The position numbers were made by a program, and so were the translations under genes. A stretch of DNA of 64,000 nt, from assembly GCA_044226845.1 (NCBI GenBank), contig JBGAGG010000013.1, positions 1-64,000 on the forward strand. Direction: 5' to 3'. Below, in pieces: positions 1 to 9,056 of the stretch. This stretch comes from JAFDZO01 sp044226845. Its GTDB lineage: Bacteria > Bacteroidota > Ignavibacteria > Tepidaquicellales > Tepidaquicellaceae. The notes beneath the pieces are model-generated. The model searched no databases. It worked only from the letters and a program-made list of their open reading frames with translations, and had not been told where the DNA came from. The stretch's first letter is position 1, and each line of letters opens with the position of its first letter.

Positions 1-45
1 TGACTGTCACTCAGGAGGTCGCGAGTTCGAGTCTCGTCGATTCCG
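1..45 (+). tRNA. tRNA-Asp(GTC), 3' part only
   Basis: The left edge of the window cuts this tRNA inside the 5' strand of the anticodon stem. Visible are an anticodon loop CTGTCAC (4-10) with anticodon GTC at 6-8, the 3' anticodon strand, the variable region, a T arm (stem 21-25 with 33-37, loop TTCGAGT) and the 3' acceptor strand 38-44 followed by discriminator G45, the base expected for tRNA-Asp. CCA is not encoded. A terminator follows directly. Confidence 0.88.
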
Positions 46-54
46 CAATAAAGC

Positions 55-88
55 AAAACCCGATTTCACTTCTCGGGTTTTTCTTTTT
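55..88 (+). terminator. Intrinsic terminator after tRNA-Asp
   Basis: Inverted repeat AAAACCCGA (55-63) / TCGGGTTTT (73-81) with a 9-base loop, followed by a T-rich run. It sits ten bases after the tRNA and would end the tRNA transcript. Confidence 0.85.
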
Positions 89-173
89 ATACTTATTATT
101 TATATTCCTTTAATGTTTTAGCTTCGGAAGTTTTAAAATAAGTTTAATTTATTCACCAAATTATCGATTCACT

Positions 174-1031
174 TTGCTCTTACCTATAGCAGAAATAAAA
201 TCCCGTCTTAAAAAAATAAAACTCATCGTATCTGACGTTGACGGTACTCTGGTAAATAATTCAAATCAAATTGGTGAACTTACAAAGGAACTGGTACCTA
301 AACTAAAGAAAAAAGGTATACTTTTTTCTTTAGCATCTCAAAGAATTTACTCCTCATTAATTCCCATTGCAACAAGTCTTGATATTGATATTCCGCTTAT
401 CTCGCTTAACGGCGCACTTGTAAAAGGAAGAAGCGGTGAGGTTTTAAGCAAAGCAGTCATCAATCCCAAAAAAGTTGAAAAGGCTGTAACTATGGCACAG
501 AAAACTCTGGTTAGGGTTGCCCTATGTTATAACGATGAAATTATTTACACTGATGATAACAGCGTGCTTAAAGATTTTATGTCACGGGTAGGCACAACAT
601 ACAGACTTGTAGACTCCTATGATAAATATATGGATGACGTGCTTGAGATAATTTTAATGGGCAATGATAAAGCCTCGGTTAAAAATATCATGAGCAAAAT
701 GAAATTCCCTTTCAATTTTTCTCTTAAGTTGAAATACTACCGTTCAAACAGCATGGATAAAGTTTACAACCTTGAAATTTTAAAAAAGGGCGTAAGCAAA
801 AAAACAGGGCTTCAGGTACTTGCAAAACATCTCGGAATAAAAAAGAACGAAGTAGTAGTCTTCGGCGACTGGTATAATGACCGCGACCTTTTTGATTTCG
901 GCGGAATGAACGTTGCTCTAAATAATGCAGTGCCTGAACTAAAAGAGAAAGCGCATCACATAACTGAAAAAACGAACGATGAAGACGGAGTAGGAGATTT
1001 TCTTAAACTCCTCTATGATTCAGTTTCTTAA
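174..1031 (+). CDS. Cof-type HAD-IIB family phosphatase
   Basis: 285 aa with the HAD motif I DVDGTL near residue 21 (nucleophile and acid/base Asp) and the C-terminal motif GDWYNDRDLF near residue 237, which supplies the Mg-binding acidic residues. The large middle cap and the overall length fit the Cof/HAD-IIB subgroup, which dephosphorylates sugar phosphates, FMN/PLP or similar small molecules; the substrate cannot be read from sequence. The start is TTG at 174; no ATG lies between it and motif I. A methyltransferase gene follows 15 bases downstream and is probably co-transcribed. Confidence 0.85.
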   Translation: MLLPIAEIKSRLKKIKLIVSDVDGTLVNNSNQIGELTKELVPKLKKKGILFSLASQRIYSSLIPIATSLDIDIPLISLNGALVKGRSGEVLSKAVINPKKVEKAVTMAQKTLVRVALCYNDEIIYTDDNSVLKDFMSRVGTTYRLVDSYDKYMDDVLEIILMGNDKASVKNIMSKMKFPFNFSLKLKYYRSNSMDKVYNLEILKKGVSKKTGLQVLAKHLGIKKNEVVVFGDWYNDRDLFDFGGMNVALNNAVPELKEKAHHITEKTNDEDGVGDFLKLLYDSVS

Positions 1032-1046
1032 AATAATCCCCTGCTA

Positions 1047-1772
1047 ATGGCTTCCAAAAATCATTATGATTCCTTAGCTCCATTCTACGATACCGTTATC
1101 GGTAAAAACAATTCATCTAAAAAATTCTTACTTAATACAGCAAAAAAATATTTAAAAACAGGTTCAAAAGTTCTTGAGCTTGGCTGCGGCACCGCTGAAA
1201 ATCTTTCCGTCTTTGCAAATAAGTATAAACTGACGGGCATAGATATTTCTGAAGGTATGCTTAAGATTGCCCGAAAGAAAATCCCGGGCGGAAAATTTAT
1301 TCAGGCTGATATTGCAGATTTTAATTTAAAAGAAAAATTCGATTTAATATTCTGCGTATATGATACTGTTAACCATCTGAAAGATTTCAAAGCATGGACA
1401 TCGCTTTTTAGATGCGTTAAGAATCATTTATCTGAAGGCGGCATCTTTATTTTTGATTTTAATACTTTATATAAACTGAATATATTATCTCAATCAGATA
1501 TTTATCCTGAATTCCCGGGCGAAGATACTCTGCTGCTGAATGTAAAAAAGGTTACAAAAAATCTTTTTAACTGGGAGATAAATTATTTTAAACAGGTTTC
1601 CGGAGCAAAGTATGAACTCATTAAGTCAGTAATCCCTGAATCAGGCTACGATACAGATAAAGTTTTAAATGAATTAAAAAAACATTTTTCTTTGATAAAT
1701 ACTTCAAACGAAAGTTTTAGAAAAGTTACAAAAAACTCCTTGCGTGTTTTTTGCACAGTAAAACTAAAATAA
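1047..1772 (+). CDS. Class I SAM-dependent methyltransferase
   Basis: 241 aa. The SAM-binding motif I VLELGCGTAEN is near residue 43, followed by an acidic end of strand 2 (GIDIS) and motif QADIADF, the standard Rossmann methyltransferase layout (Methyltransf_25/11 type). The substrate is unknown; small-molecule or tRNA/cofactor methylation are both possible. It follows the HAD gene by 15 bases and precedes ftcD by 24, so the three may form one operon. Confidence 0.85.
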   Translation: MASKNHYDSLAPFYDTVIGKNNSSKKFLLNTAKKYLKTGSKVLELGCGTAENLSVFANKYKLTGIDISEGMLKIARKKIPGGKFIQADIADFNLKEKFDLIFCVYDTVNHLKDFKAWTSLFRCVKNHLSEGGIFIFDFNTLYKLNILSQSDIYPEFPGEDTLLLNVKKVTKNLFNWEINYFKQVSGAKYELIKSVIPESGYDTDKVLNELKKHFSLINTSNESFRKVTKNSLRVFCTVKLK

Positions 1773-1796
1773 TTTTAATCTATATTTTAATCTTAT

Positions 1797-3419
1797 ATGA
1801 ACACTAAAAAAATTATAGAGTGTGTCCCTAATATTTCAGAGGGAAGAGATGAAAAAATTATAAATGCCTGCGCCGATGCAGTGCGTGCCGTGCCGGGAGT
1901 TACACTGCTTGATGTTGACCCGGGAAAATCAACTAACAGAACTGTATTTACATTTGTCGGCGACCCTGATGCAGTAGTTGAAGGCGCCTTCCAGTTTGCA
2001 AAGAAAGCGTACGAATTGATCGATATGACTAAGCACTCAGGCGAGCATCCGCGTATGGGGGCAGTTGACGTTGTGCCATTCGTTCCCGTAGCAAATGTTA
2101 CTACTGAAGAATGTGTTGAATGCGCAAAGAGATTCGGTGAACGCGTAGGTAAAGAACTGAACGTTCCTATTTATTTGTATGAAGAAGCTTCCAACAATCC
2201 TGATAGAAAAATGCTTAAGCAGATCCGTCAGGGCGAGTATGAAGGCATCAAAGATAAAATTTATAAGCCTGAATGGAAGCCTGACTTCGGCCCTCAGGAA
2301 TTTATTCCTAAATCAGGAGCAACTGTTACAGGCGCAAGATTTTTCCTTATTGCTTACAACGTTAATATACTTGGTACAAAAGAGCAGGCGCATAAAATTG
2401 CTTTGAACGTCCGCGAGCAGGGCAGAGCTGCTGACCAGCCCGGAAGATTAAAAGCGGTTAAAGGCATCGGCTGGTATGTTACTGAATACAATATGGCGCA
2501 GGTATCGATGAATCTCGATAATTATAAAATCACTCCGCCTCACATTGCATTTGAAGAGTGCGCTGCCGATGCAAGGAAAATGAACCTTGCTGTTGCCGGC
2601 TCTGAGCTTATCGGACTTATTCCGCTTGAAGCAATGCTCATGGCTGCAGATTATTATATAGAGAAAGAAAATTTATTTTTAGTTGATGAAGCTCAGAAGA
2701 TAAGATTGGTAATTGAACGTCTCGGGCTCTCATCAATCTCTCCATTCATTCCCGAAAAAAGAATTATAGAGTATATGATAAAAGAAGAAGGCGCAGAGCC
2801 TCTTGCTTCTTTAACAGTCAGAAATTTTGTTGAGCTTGTCGGTGCGCGTACTTCTGCTCCCGGCGGCGGCAGTGTATCAGCATTAATTGCCTCCATGGGC
2901 GCAGCTCTCGGAGCGATGGTCGGCTGGATGACTTACGGAAATAAAAAATTCGAACATCTTGATGCTAAGATGAGAAAACTAATCGGACCGCTTCATTATA
3001 AGATGAAGGAGCTTATTCCGCTGATTGATGCCGATACAAATGCATTTAATGACTACATGCTTGCTATGAAAATGCCGAAGAAGACTGAAGAAGAACAAAA
3101 AGCACGTCACACAAAAATGCAGGAAGGTTTGAAGAAAGCTATCACTGTTCCATATTCCGTTATGACAATTTCAGATTCATGCTGGGAGTATATGATAAAA
3201 ATGGCTAAGGACGGAAATATTTCTTCTGCAAGCGATCTGGAAGTCGGCGCAAAATCATTGGAAACAGGCATCTGGGGAGCATATAAAAATGTTCTTATAA
3301 ATCTGAATACTATTGAAGATGAAGCTTATAAATCCGATATGATTACAAAGGGTGAAGAGATAGTAAAAAATGCAGAGAAGAATTGTAAAAAGGTCTGCTC
3401 AATTTTAGCGGGAAGATAA
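1797..3419 (+). CDS. ftcD: Bifunctional glutamate formimidoyltransferase / formiminotetrahydrofolate cyclodeaminase
   Basis: 540 aa, the length of the fused enzyme. The N-terminal two thirds (from IECVPNISEGRD) is the formiminotransferase domain that moves the formimino group from formiminoglutamate to tetrahydrofolate. From about residue 340 the cyclodeaminase domain starts (SAPGGGSVSALIASMGAAL), which converts 5-formimino-THF to 5,10-methenyl-THF and ammonia. The pathway is the end of histidine degradation, cytosolic. No hut genes lie nearby, so the enzyme may serve one-carbon salvage or work with genes elsewhere. Many bacteria carry the two activities as separate genes; the fused form is also well known. 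Confidence 0.95.
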   Translation: MNTKKIIECVPNISEGRDEKIINACADAVRAVPGVTLLDVDPGKSTNRTVFTFVGDPDAVVEGAFQFAKKAYELIDMTKHSGEHPRMGAVDVVPFVPVANVTTEECVECAKRFGERVGKELNVPIYLYEEASNNPDRKMLKQIRQGEYEGIKDKIYKPEWKPDFGPQEFIPKSGATVTGARFFLIAYNVNILGTKEQAHKIALNVREQGRAADQPGRLKAVKGIGWYVTEYNMAQVSMNLDNYKITPPHIAFEECAADARKMNLAVAGSELIGLIPLEAMLMAADYYIEKENLFLVDEAQKIRLVIERLGLSSISPFIPEKRIIEYMIKEEGAEPLASLTVRNFVELVGARTSAPGGGSVSALIASMGAALGAMVGWMTYGNKKFEHLDAKMRKLIGPLHYKMKELIPLIDADTNAFNDYMLAMKMPKKTEEEQKARHTKMQEGLKKAITVPYSVMTISDSCWEYMIKMAKDGNISSASDLEVGAKSLETGIWGAYKNVLINLNTIEDEAYKSDMITKGEEIVKNAEKNCKKVCSILAGR

Positions 3420-3423
3420 AAAC

Positions 3424-4002
3424 TTACACCTGATTTTCTTCTTTATTTTTTTGAAGAATAGAATTTACATTTTGTAAAATTTCATTGGAAAGAGATTCTA
3501 TTATTCCAAGCTCGTTTTTTATCTCATTTACATCCGGAGCGCGGTTTTCGTTCAGCGATCTGTAATAATTAAAAGCTATTCCTTCTATTGTTACAATCGG
3601 AACTTTTAATTCCTCGCTTATTATTGTCAGCAGCTCATTCTTTTTTTTCCTTATAATATTGAGTTCTTCATTTGCTTTATTTAGCTCATCATTTTTTATC
3701 TGAAGAAGTTCTGCTTCTTTTTGCGCCGAATGAATCTTTAAAGCTGAATTCAGTTTATCGGTCTTCTCCTTGTTTTCAGTGATTAAAATCTGATATTCTT
3801 CCTCTGTAAACTTTTTATAATATTTAAATGAAGATTCCAAATCTCCCTTCTCCTTATAGTTTTTAAAGAGCTCTTCAAGAATTTTCACACGTAAAGATTT
3901 ATCTTCGTTTTCATTTTTCTCGAGTGTTAATAATATCTCAAGCGCTTTATCATACATTTTATCTTCGTAAAAAGATTCTGCCTTTACTATCTCTGAATTC
4001 AT
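3424..4002 (-). CDS. DHp-only partner of histidine kinase, phospho-His replaced by Glu
   Basis: 192 aa: helical TPR-like start (1-70), coiled coil (70-122), then a segment LLTIISEELKVPIVTIEG that aligns with the H-box of the kinase just upstream (GVVVHDLKNPLTNI). The position of the phospho-acceptor His is Glu130, and no ATP-binding (HATPase) domain follows; the protein ends at residue 192 after a second DHp-like helix. The gene starts 2 bases after the kinase stop on the same strand, so the two are surely co-expressed. I infer a catalytically dead dimerisation partner or inhibitor of the kinase. A simple degenerate leftover is the alternative, but the open frame and complete helix pair argue against recent decay. 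Confidence 0.7.
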   Translation of the reverse strand: MNSEIVKAESFYEDKMYDKALEILLTLEKNENEDKSLRVKILEELFKNYKEKGDLESSFKYYKKFTEEEYQILITENKEKTDKLNSALKIHSAQKEAELLQIKNDELNKANEELNIIRKKKNELLTIISEELKVPIVTIEGIAFNYYRSLNENRAPDVNEIKNELGIIESLSNEILQNVNSILQKNKEENQV

Positions 4003-4004
4003 AT

Positions 4005-5786
4005 TTAGAAATTTAAAATAAATGTTGTGCCTTTGCCGAACTCAGACTCAAAGCCTATCTTTCCCCCGCAAAGCTCAGTAAGTTTTTTTACAATTGATAG
4101 TCCAAGCCCGGTGGAATTCTCCCCTGCTGTCGGCTTATTGGATATCTTTGCAAATTTCTGAAATACTTTCTGCTTCTCTTCTTCTTTAATGCCAAGCCCG
4201 TTATCCGATATTCTTATTTCAGCTCTTCCCTCTGAATCCGAAACATTAATATTTACTTCGCTGTCCTTATGGGAATATTTCAAAGCATTCGATATTAAGT
4301 TCATCAAAATTTCTTTTATTACCATCTCATCGGAGTTTATCATAGTATCCTCCGGTGTATTCAAACTTATCTTTATATTTTTCTGATTGGAATAAATTTC
4401 AAACTCGGATAGTATCCGCTGAATTAATTCCTTTAGCTTTATTTCCTGAATGTTGAGAGAAACGTTCCCCGATTCGATTTTATTTATATCAAGCAGATTA
4501 TCAATTATCTCAAGCATTCTTTCAGAGGAAAGATATATTTTTTCAAATGAGCTTATTACTTTTTCAGGTTTAAGTTTTTCATAATTCTTTTTCAGATTTC
4601 CGGCCATCAGTATTATATTTGTAAGAGGATTTTTTAAATCATGCACCACTACTCCAAGAAAATCATTTTTCTCCTTATCGGTTTCAATCAGCTGTTCGTT
4701 TATTCTGAACATCTCTGAATTTTTTTCTTTCAAGATTTCAGATTCTTTCTGTGACTCTTCCAGATGATTAAGGAATTTTATACTTTCAAGATTTTTTTCA
4801 TTAAGCTTTGATATCTGTTCCAGTCTTGTCATTCTGAATTTTTCATAGTATTTCAATGCTTCCGAAAAACTACCTTTTTTTTCATAAACATCACTAAGGA
4901 TAGAGTATAGTATTGCCAAAAGTCTTCTGATTCCTTTTTCCTTTGCTATTTCTATCCCTTCATTCAAAATTTTTACCGCTTCATCAAATTTTTCCATTGA
5001 AATGTAGAGCTGACCTGCCATCATAACATTTTCACAGTAACCGGTCCAGTATCCGTTTCGCTTACTTATATCAAGAGATTCCATAAAACATGAGAGAGCT
5101 ACATCATTCTTTTTCTGATTATAATACACGCAGCCAATGTATAAGATACAATAAGATTTATGCAGTTCGTCATTTACATATTTTTCATTTGTTTCCTCAG
5201 CCAGATGCAAAAAGTCCATCGCCTTATCAAATTCATTCTTGTAAGTATAGTTAATGCCAAGATTGTTATAATTTATTACAAGCAGCCGGTAATCCTGCAT
5301 CTCCCTGGCTATATTAGTTGAGATGTTAATATATTCTATAGCTTTATCAATATCACCTATTACAGTTTGATAATAGTTGCCGAGGTTGTTGTAAAATTTT
5401 TGCTGGAGGCGCAGATTTTTTATTGAGATTGCTATCTCAAGTCCTTTAAATGTATATTCTGCCTGCTTAGATGAATCTCCGAAAGTTGCGTAACATTTTG
5501 CCCTTAGAAGATAACTTCGCGCCTCACCCTCTTTATTTCCCAGTGAAATGAAGAGAGGCAAAGCAATTTGAGAATATTCTATCGCTTTATCAGCCATTTC
5601 TGCTCTATCGTAGCAAGCTGCCATTTCGTGCGCGGTGAGCGCAATACCATGCGGATAGTTAATTGACCTGCTGCGTTCAAGAGTTAATTCAAATGAAGCT
5701 ATTGCCCGCTTGTTGTCGGTTTTAGCAATCTCAAGTGCAAGTTCGATATGTCTGTCAATTTCTTCAGTTTCTTTCGAATGCATCAT
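4005..5786 (-). CDS. Soluble TPR-domain sensor histidine kinase
   Basis: 593 aa without membrane segments. Residues 1-320 are about seven tetratricopeptide-like repeats (for example NNLGNYYQ, NNLGINYTYKNEFDKAM), 320-370 coiled coil, then HisKA with H-box VVHDLKNPLTN (His382), N-box LMNLISNALKYS, G1 box SDNGLGI and G2 box STGLGLSIVKK. A TPR-sensor cytosolic kinase of this type is common in Bacteroidota. No response regulator is adjacent; the next gene downstream is a His-less DHp protein. Two start codons are adjacent (ATGATG). A composite repeat element lies upstream with its hairpin about 60 bases before the start. Confidence 0.92.
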   Translation of the reverse strand: MMHSKETEEIDRHIELALEIAKTDNKRAIASFELTLERSRSINYPHGIALTAHEMAACYDRAEMADKAIEYSQIALPLFISLGNKEGEARSYLLRAKCYATFGDSSKQAEYTFKGLEIAISIKNLRLQQKFYNNLGNYYQTVIGDIDKAIEYINISTNIAREMQDYRLLVINYNNLGINYTYKNEFDKAMDFLHLAEETNEKYVNDELHKSYCILYIGCVYYNQKKNDVALSCFMESLDISKRNGYWTGYCENVMMAGQLYISMEKFDEAVKILNEGIEIAKEKGIRRLLAILYSILSDVYEKKGSFSEALKYYEKFRMTRLEQISKLNEKNLESIKFLNHLEESQKESEILKEKNSEMFRINEQLIETDKEKNDFLGVVVHDLKNPLTNIILMAGNLKKNYEKLKPEKVISSFEKIYLSSERMLEIIDNLLDINKIESGNVSLNIQEIKLKELIQRILSEFEIYSNQKNIKISLNTPEDTMINSDEMVIKEILMNLISNALKYSHKDSEVNINVSDSEGRAEIRISDNGLGIKEEEKQKVFQKFAKISNKPTAGENSTGLGLSIVKKLTELCGGKIGFESEFGKGTTFILNF

Positions 5787-5837
5787 TGAAGTTACAAAAG
5801 AATTTCTTTAAAAAAATTTGAAAAATTAGTCTTTAAA

Positions 5838-6322
5838 AAATATCTCCCTATTAGTAGTAATAGAGCGAAATTTGACTTGCGGGTATTTTAAATTTGGAAT
5901 GATTTATTTAATTTGGTAAGTTATAATTTCCCTGTAGAATTCATTACCTGAGAAATTTATTCTGAAAATTTAATCTTTCTTATTTTGCAGAAACCCGTCA
6001 AAAACCCGTCAAGAATAAAGAAAAATTTTTACGGATATTGTAAAAACAATAACGGCGGAAATAAAATCCGACACGAAAGATGAAATGTTACAATTTTGCA
6101 ACAATGAAAGTGGTTCTAAAGCAAAGGAGTTTAAGAAAATGTGACAATTTTGCTACACTGAAACTATCTGCAGGATTATGAGTTTTAAAAATGTTACAAT
6201 AATGTGACAATATCCGGTAGCAAAAATTAAAATGTGACAATTTTGTGACACTGAAACTATTCGCATGATTATGAGTTTTAAAAAATGTTACAATAATGTG
6301 ACACTGAAACAATCATATAAGT
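5838..6322 (-). repeat. Composite intergenic repeat, copy A
   Basis: A 536-base gene-free stretch (5787-6322). Read on the minus strand it contains: several TGTCACATTATTGTAACATT-like units, two of them within a direct repeat of about 75 bases (6137-6210 and 6230-6304); an AAAAATTTTTC..TTGACGGG..TTGACGGG block (5993-6030); about 130 bases of unique DNA; and a hairpin CTATTACTACTAATAG with T-rich flank (5844-5865). Copies B (16.8 kb) and C (20.5 kb) share the same blocks in the same order. No protein is supported here. Confidence 0.6.
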
Positions 6323-6973
6323 ATGAATTTTCAAAATGTGATTCGCCAAGGCGAACGACTCATAAAAAAACAAAACCTTAATATAAAAACTTCCCTTCTA
6401 ATAGGTATGTTTATTTTAGCTTCCTTAAATTTTGTTAATGCTCAAAGCTCATTTATCCCCGGGCTGTACAATACAGGCACTGATGATTTTAATCAGCCGC
6501 TGACAGACGGAGAAACGGATTCTCATTACCAATTGGTACTGAGCGCTGATGTAAACTATCCGGGACCTGAATCTAAAGTAATTTTATCAAATGAATTCCC
6601 CATAGGAAACTGGTATCCTAACGGAGATAAATCAAAGTGGATTGCTCCGCGTACCGATGCGGGAAAATGGAATGAAGCAGGAACATACGTTTACAGAATT
6701 TATTTTGACTTAACCGGGCACGATTTAAACAGCACAGTTATTAAAGGCGGATGGAGCACCGATAACAACGGCGTTGATATTTTAATAAACGGAAGCAGCA
6801 CGGGGTATGCTACTCCCTATGAAGCATTCAAAGGTGGATTATTTCCATTTGAAATTAATTCCGGATTCAAAGAAGGAATTAACTCAATAGATTTTGTAGT
6901 AAATAACGGCTTTGCGCCTACGGGTCTTCGTGTAGAGTTTGCGCCGACATCAAAAGCTATTACAAAGAGATAA
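6323..6973 (+). CDS. Secreted protein of unknown function, single beta-sandwich domain
   Basis: 216 aa. A hydrophobic signal segment (SLLIGMFILASLNFVNAQ, about residues 24-41) ends in an AQ cleavage site. The mature part is rich in W, G and beta-prone stretches; the C-terminal half (NNGVDILINGSSTG, FPFEINSGF, NSIDFVVNNG, TGLRVEF) resembles lectin-like or galactose-binding-like jelly-roll domains seen in exported proteins. The start is unsure: ATG 6323 gives an unusually long n-region whose first residues are encoded by the end of the intergenic repeat, including a TTCGCCAAGGCGAA palindrome at 6342-6355. It converges with the gene at 6986. Confidence 0.65.
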   Translation: MNFQNVIRQGERLIKKQNLNIKTSLLIGMFILASLNFVNAQSSFIPGLYNTGTDDFNQPLTDGETDSHYQLVLSADVNYPGPESKVILSNEFPIGNWYPNGDKSKWIAPRTDAGKWNEAGTYVYRIYFDLTGHDLNSTVIKGGWSTDNNGVDILINGSSTGYATPYEAFKGGLFPFEINSGFKEGINSIDFVVNNGFAPTGLRVEFAPTSKAITKR

Positions 6974-6985
6974 TTTTCTTAAAAA

Positions 6986-7918
6986 CTACGGAACGAATTC
7001 ATAAGTCACCTGGGACTTTTCCACAAATGTTACAAGGCATCGCAAATCCAGATTTGCTTCTTTAAACGTAAATAGCATCGGATAAGATTTCGCAGATTTT
7101 ACAACTGCAGCTCCTGTTCCTGTATCAAAATAGTTCGCTTCATAATCTGCCTTAACGTTTTTTCCGGGGTAAACAAAGGTAAACGGTTCTCCTACCGATG
7201 TAGGTATAAAAGTAACAGGAGTTTTAAAAGCATTTTCTTTACTTGGAGCTTTGAAAGTATAAAAATATAAATTCAATGCATCGGGAACGGGAAGCTGCAA
7301 TGCGTATCTCTGCTGGTGCTGGGCATTAACAACTTTAACAGTAAAATCCTGTTCCGATTTTACACTGATAGTTGAAGGCGCTTCGGAGATAATAAAGTAT
7401 TGAGGGAAAGACATTCCTTCAAATGTTATATCTTTAGATGGGCGAACAGCAATCGGCCTGGTATCATCCGGCTCGCGTATAGTCATATTCACAATAAGAT
7501 TCTGAGCTTCATACGGACTGATCTGAATTGCATTAGGAAAAACCCACAGCTCTTTATTTTCGTTTGAAAATGTTTTATTGTAACTTGTAAAAGCTCCGCC
7601 TTCAGGACCCTTTCGGAAGCTTAATTCTCCGTTCCTAAAGTTATTAGTTTTTTTATTGCATATCCAGACATGTGCAAAAACGCTTGAAGGGATTGTATTA
7701 TAGTCCCCATTACTTTGAGTAAATTTGTTTTCAATGCTTCTTATAAAATATATATACATATCGTATTCAAAAGTCTCACCATTCTGTAAAATATCGGTGG
7801 CAATCATATTATCGCCATAGGAGCATCCCCAGCCCTGGTCAATAACCAGCTGTGAATATAAATTGACGGGAAGAAAAGCCAGGAAGATCAAAGAAATCAG
7901 AAGAAGTTTAAATTTCAT
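6986..7918 (-). CDS. Secreted protein of unknown function
   Basis: 310 aa with a clear signal peptide (LLLISLIFLAFLPVNLYSQ). The mature protein begins LVIDQGWGCSYGD and is beta-rich; I do not recognise the family. No sorting domain, lipobox or catalytic motif is visible. It ends 12 bases from the convergent gene at 6323 and has about 210 bases of noncoding DNA before the divergent lipoprotein gene, which should hold both promoters. Confidence 0.65.
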   Translation of the reverse strand: MKFKLLLISLIFLAFLPVNLYSQLVIDQGWGCSYGDNMIATDILQNGETFEYDMYIYFIRSIENKFTQSNGDYNTIPSSVFAHVWICNKKTNNFRNGELSFRKGPEGGAFTSYNKTFSNENKELWVFPNAIQISPYEAQNLIVNMTIREPDDTRPIAVRPSKDITFEGMSFPQYFIISEAPSTISVKSEQDFTVKVVNAQHQQRYALQLPVPDALNLYFYTFKAPSKENAFKTPVTFIPTSVGEPFTFVYPGKNVKADYEANYFDTGTGAAVVKSAKSYPMLFTFKEANLDLRCLVTFVEKSQVTYEFVP

Positions 7919-8131
7919 AGGAAGTATTTTTACGGTTAAAAGAAATGGTATACTGAAAGAACGAAATTCAGAAATGTGTGGTTTCGTAATAATATTAAAT
8001 AACTCAATTATTTCAAAGACTAAATTATAGCTATGCCGTCTGATTCCCTCTTCCCAATCTTAATTAACTCTTTCCAATTATTTTGCTATATTAAGTATAT
8101 TTATTTAAAGTAATAATAACGGAGAAATATT

Positions 8132-8995
8132 GTGAAAAAAGTACTCTGCTCATTCCCTCTTTTGGTTTTATTTTTTTCCCTCATATTAGTACAATCTGGC
8201 TGTGACAAAACTGAAGATCCGGTAACTCCTGTTGATGAAAGTGTTGAAAAGGAAACAGTTACTTCAAAAGATATGGCTGCATTAACTAATCTGTTAACGA
8301 GTGCAAACTCAATATTGTGGAGGTATATTAATACCGGTCCGGGAACAGGCTGCCCTAATGTTGCATATGATTCCGGTTTTGGTGCATTGCAGGTAAACTA
8401 TGGTTCCTTCCCGGGATGCGCACCTCCATTGGATGGTGTTACAAGAAGCGGAAAGTATGAACTGGGTTGTTACGTAACTCCTTCATTGGATTCTATGTAC
8501 TCATTTATTTCTTTCACCGATTTTAGAATGTATAAATATACAACAACTCCACAAGTCGATACTAATGCTGTCAGAGTAACAGGTTTTATGAATTTCTCTT
8601 CAAAAAAGAATACTGACGGCTCATTTACATTCCGGGCAGGTGGTTCGGGTGGATTTGCTACTTTGGCGGGATTTAACAGAACGGTTGAGTCCATCAATCT
8701 TGTCGGCAATGTAAATTTCAACAATGTAAGTATTACTACAGATGATGTGTATTCAATTTATGGAAGCATTAATTTTAAAAATGGTGAAGGTAATACTCAT
8801 AATGCAACAATAACTCAGGCTAATGCTCTTCAGATAAAAGGAGACTGCCGATATCCTTTATCCGGGATTTTAAGGATTACATCTACAGGAGTTGATTGTG
8901 ACTTTTCACCTAATGCAAATGCATGTGATGCTATAGCAAAACTTACTAAAGGCTCAAATGTCAAAACTGTTGATTTTACAAATATTGATTGGTAA
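8132..8995 (+). CDS. Putative lipoprotein of unknown function
   Basis: 287 aa. GTG start preceded by GGAG eight bases upstream. The signal peptide ends LILVQSGC, so Cys24 is a likely lipidation site although the lipobox is not canonical (Gln at -3). The remainder has several Cys residues and beta-rich sequence without a recognised domain. It is a monocistronic unit: a strong hairpin terminator follows within 10 bases. Likely anchored in the outer or inner membrane facing the periplasm. Confidence 0.65.
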   Translation: MKKVLCSFPLLVLFFSLILVQSGCDKTEDPVTPVDESVEKETVTSKDMAALTNLLTSANSILWRYINTGPGTGCPNVAYDSGFGALQVNYGSFPGCAPPLDGVTRSGKYELGCYVTPSLDSMYSFISFTDFRMYKYTTTPQVDTNAVRVTGFMNFSSKKNTDGSFTFRAGGSGGFATLAGFNRTVESINLVGNVNFNNVSITTDDVYSIYGSINFKNGEGNTHNATITQANALQIKGDCRYPLSGILRITSTGVDCDFSPNANACDAIAKLTKGSNVKTVDFTNIDW

Positions 8996-9002
8996 ATACA
9001 AA

Positions 9003-9040
9003 AGCCGGGTCCTGCTATAGCAAGATCCGGCTACTTTATA
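9003..9040 (+). terminator. Hairpin terminator between convergent genes
   Basis: Stem AGCCGGGTC (9003-9011) / GATCCGGCT (9024-9032), loop containing a smaller TGC/GCA palindrome, then a moderately T-rich tail. It lies between the lipoprotein gene and the convergent gene ending at 9057 and may serve both. Confidence 0.7.
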
Positions 9041-9056
9041 ATTGTTTCACAGAATT

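Noticed and set aside
1797..3419. Histidine-use operon around ftcD
   Set aside because: No hutH, hutU or hutI in the neighbourhood.
6137..6304. CRISPR-like array
   Set aside because: Only two long units, unequal spacing and internal inverted repeats; no cas genes.
6088..6312. Minus-strand frame of 74 codons
   Set aside because: It lies completely in tandem and inverted repeats of copy A; the repeated peptide pattern comes from the DNA repeats.
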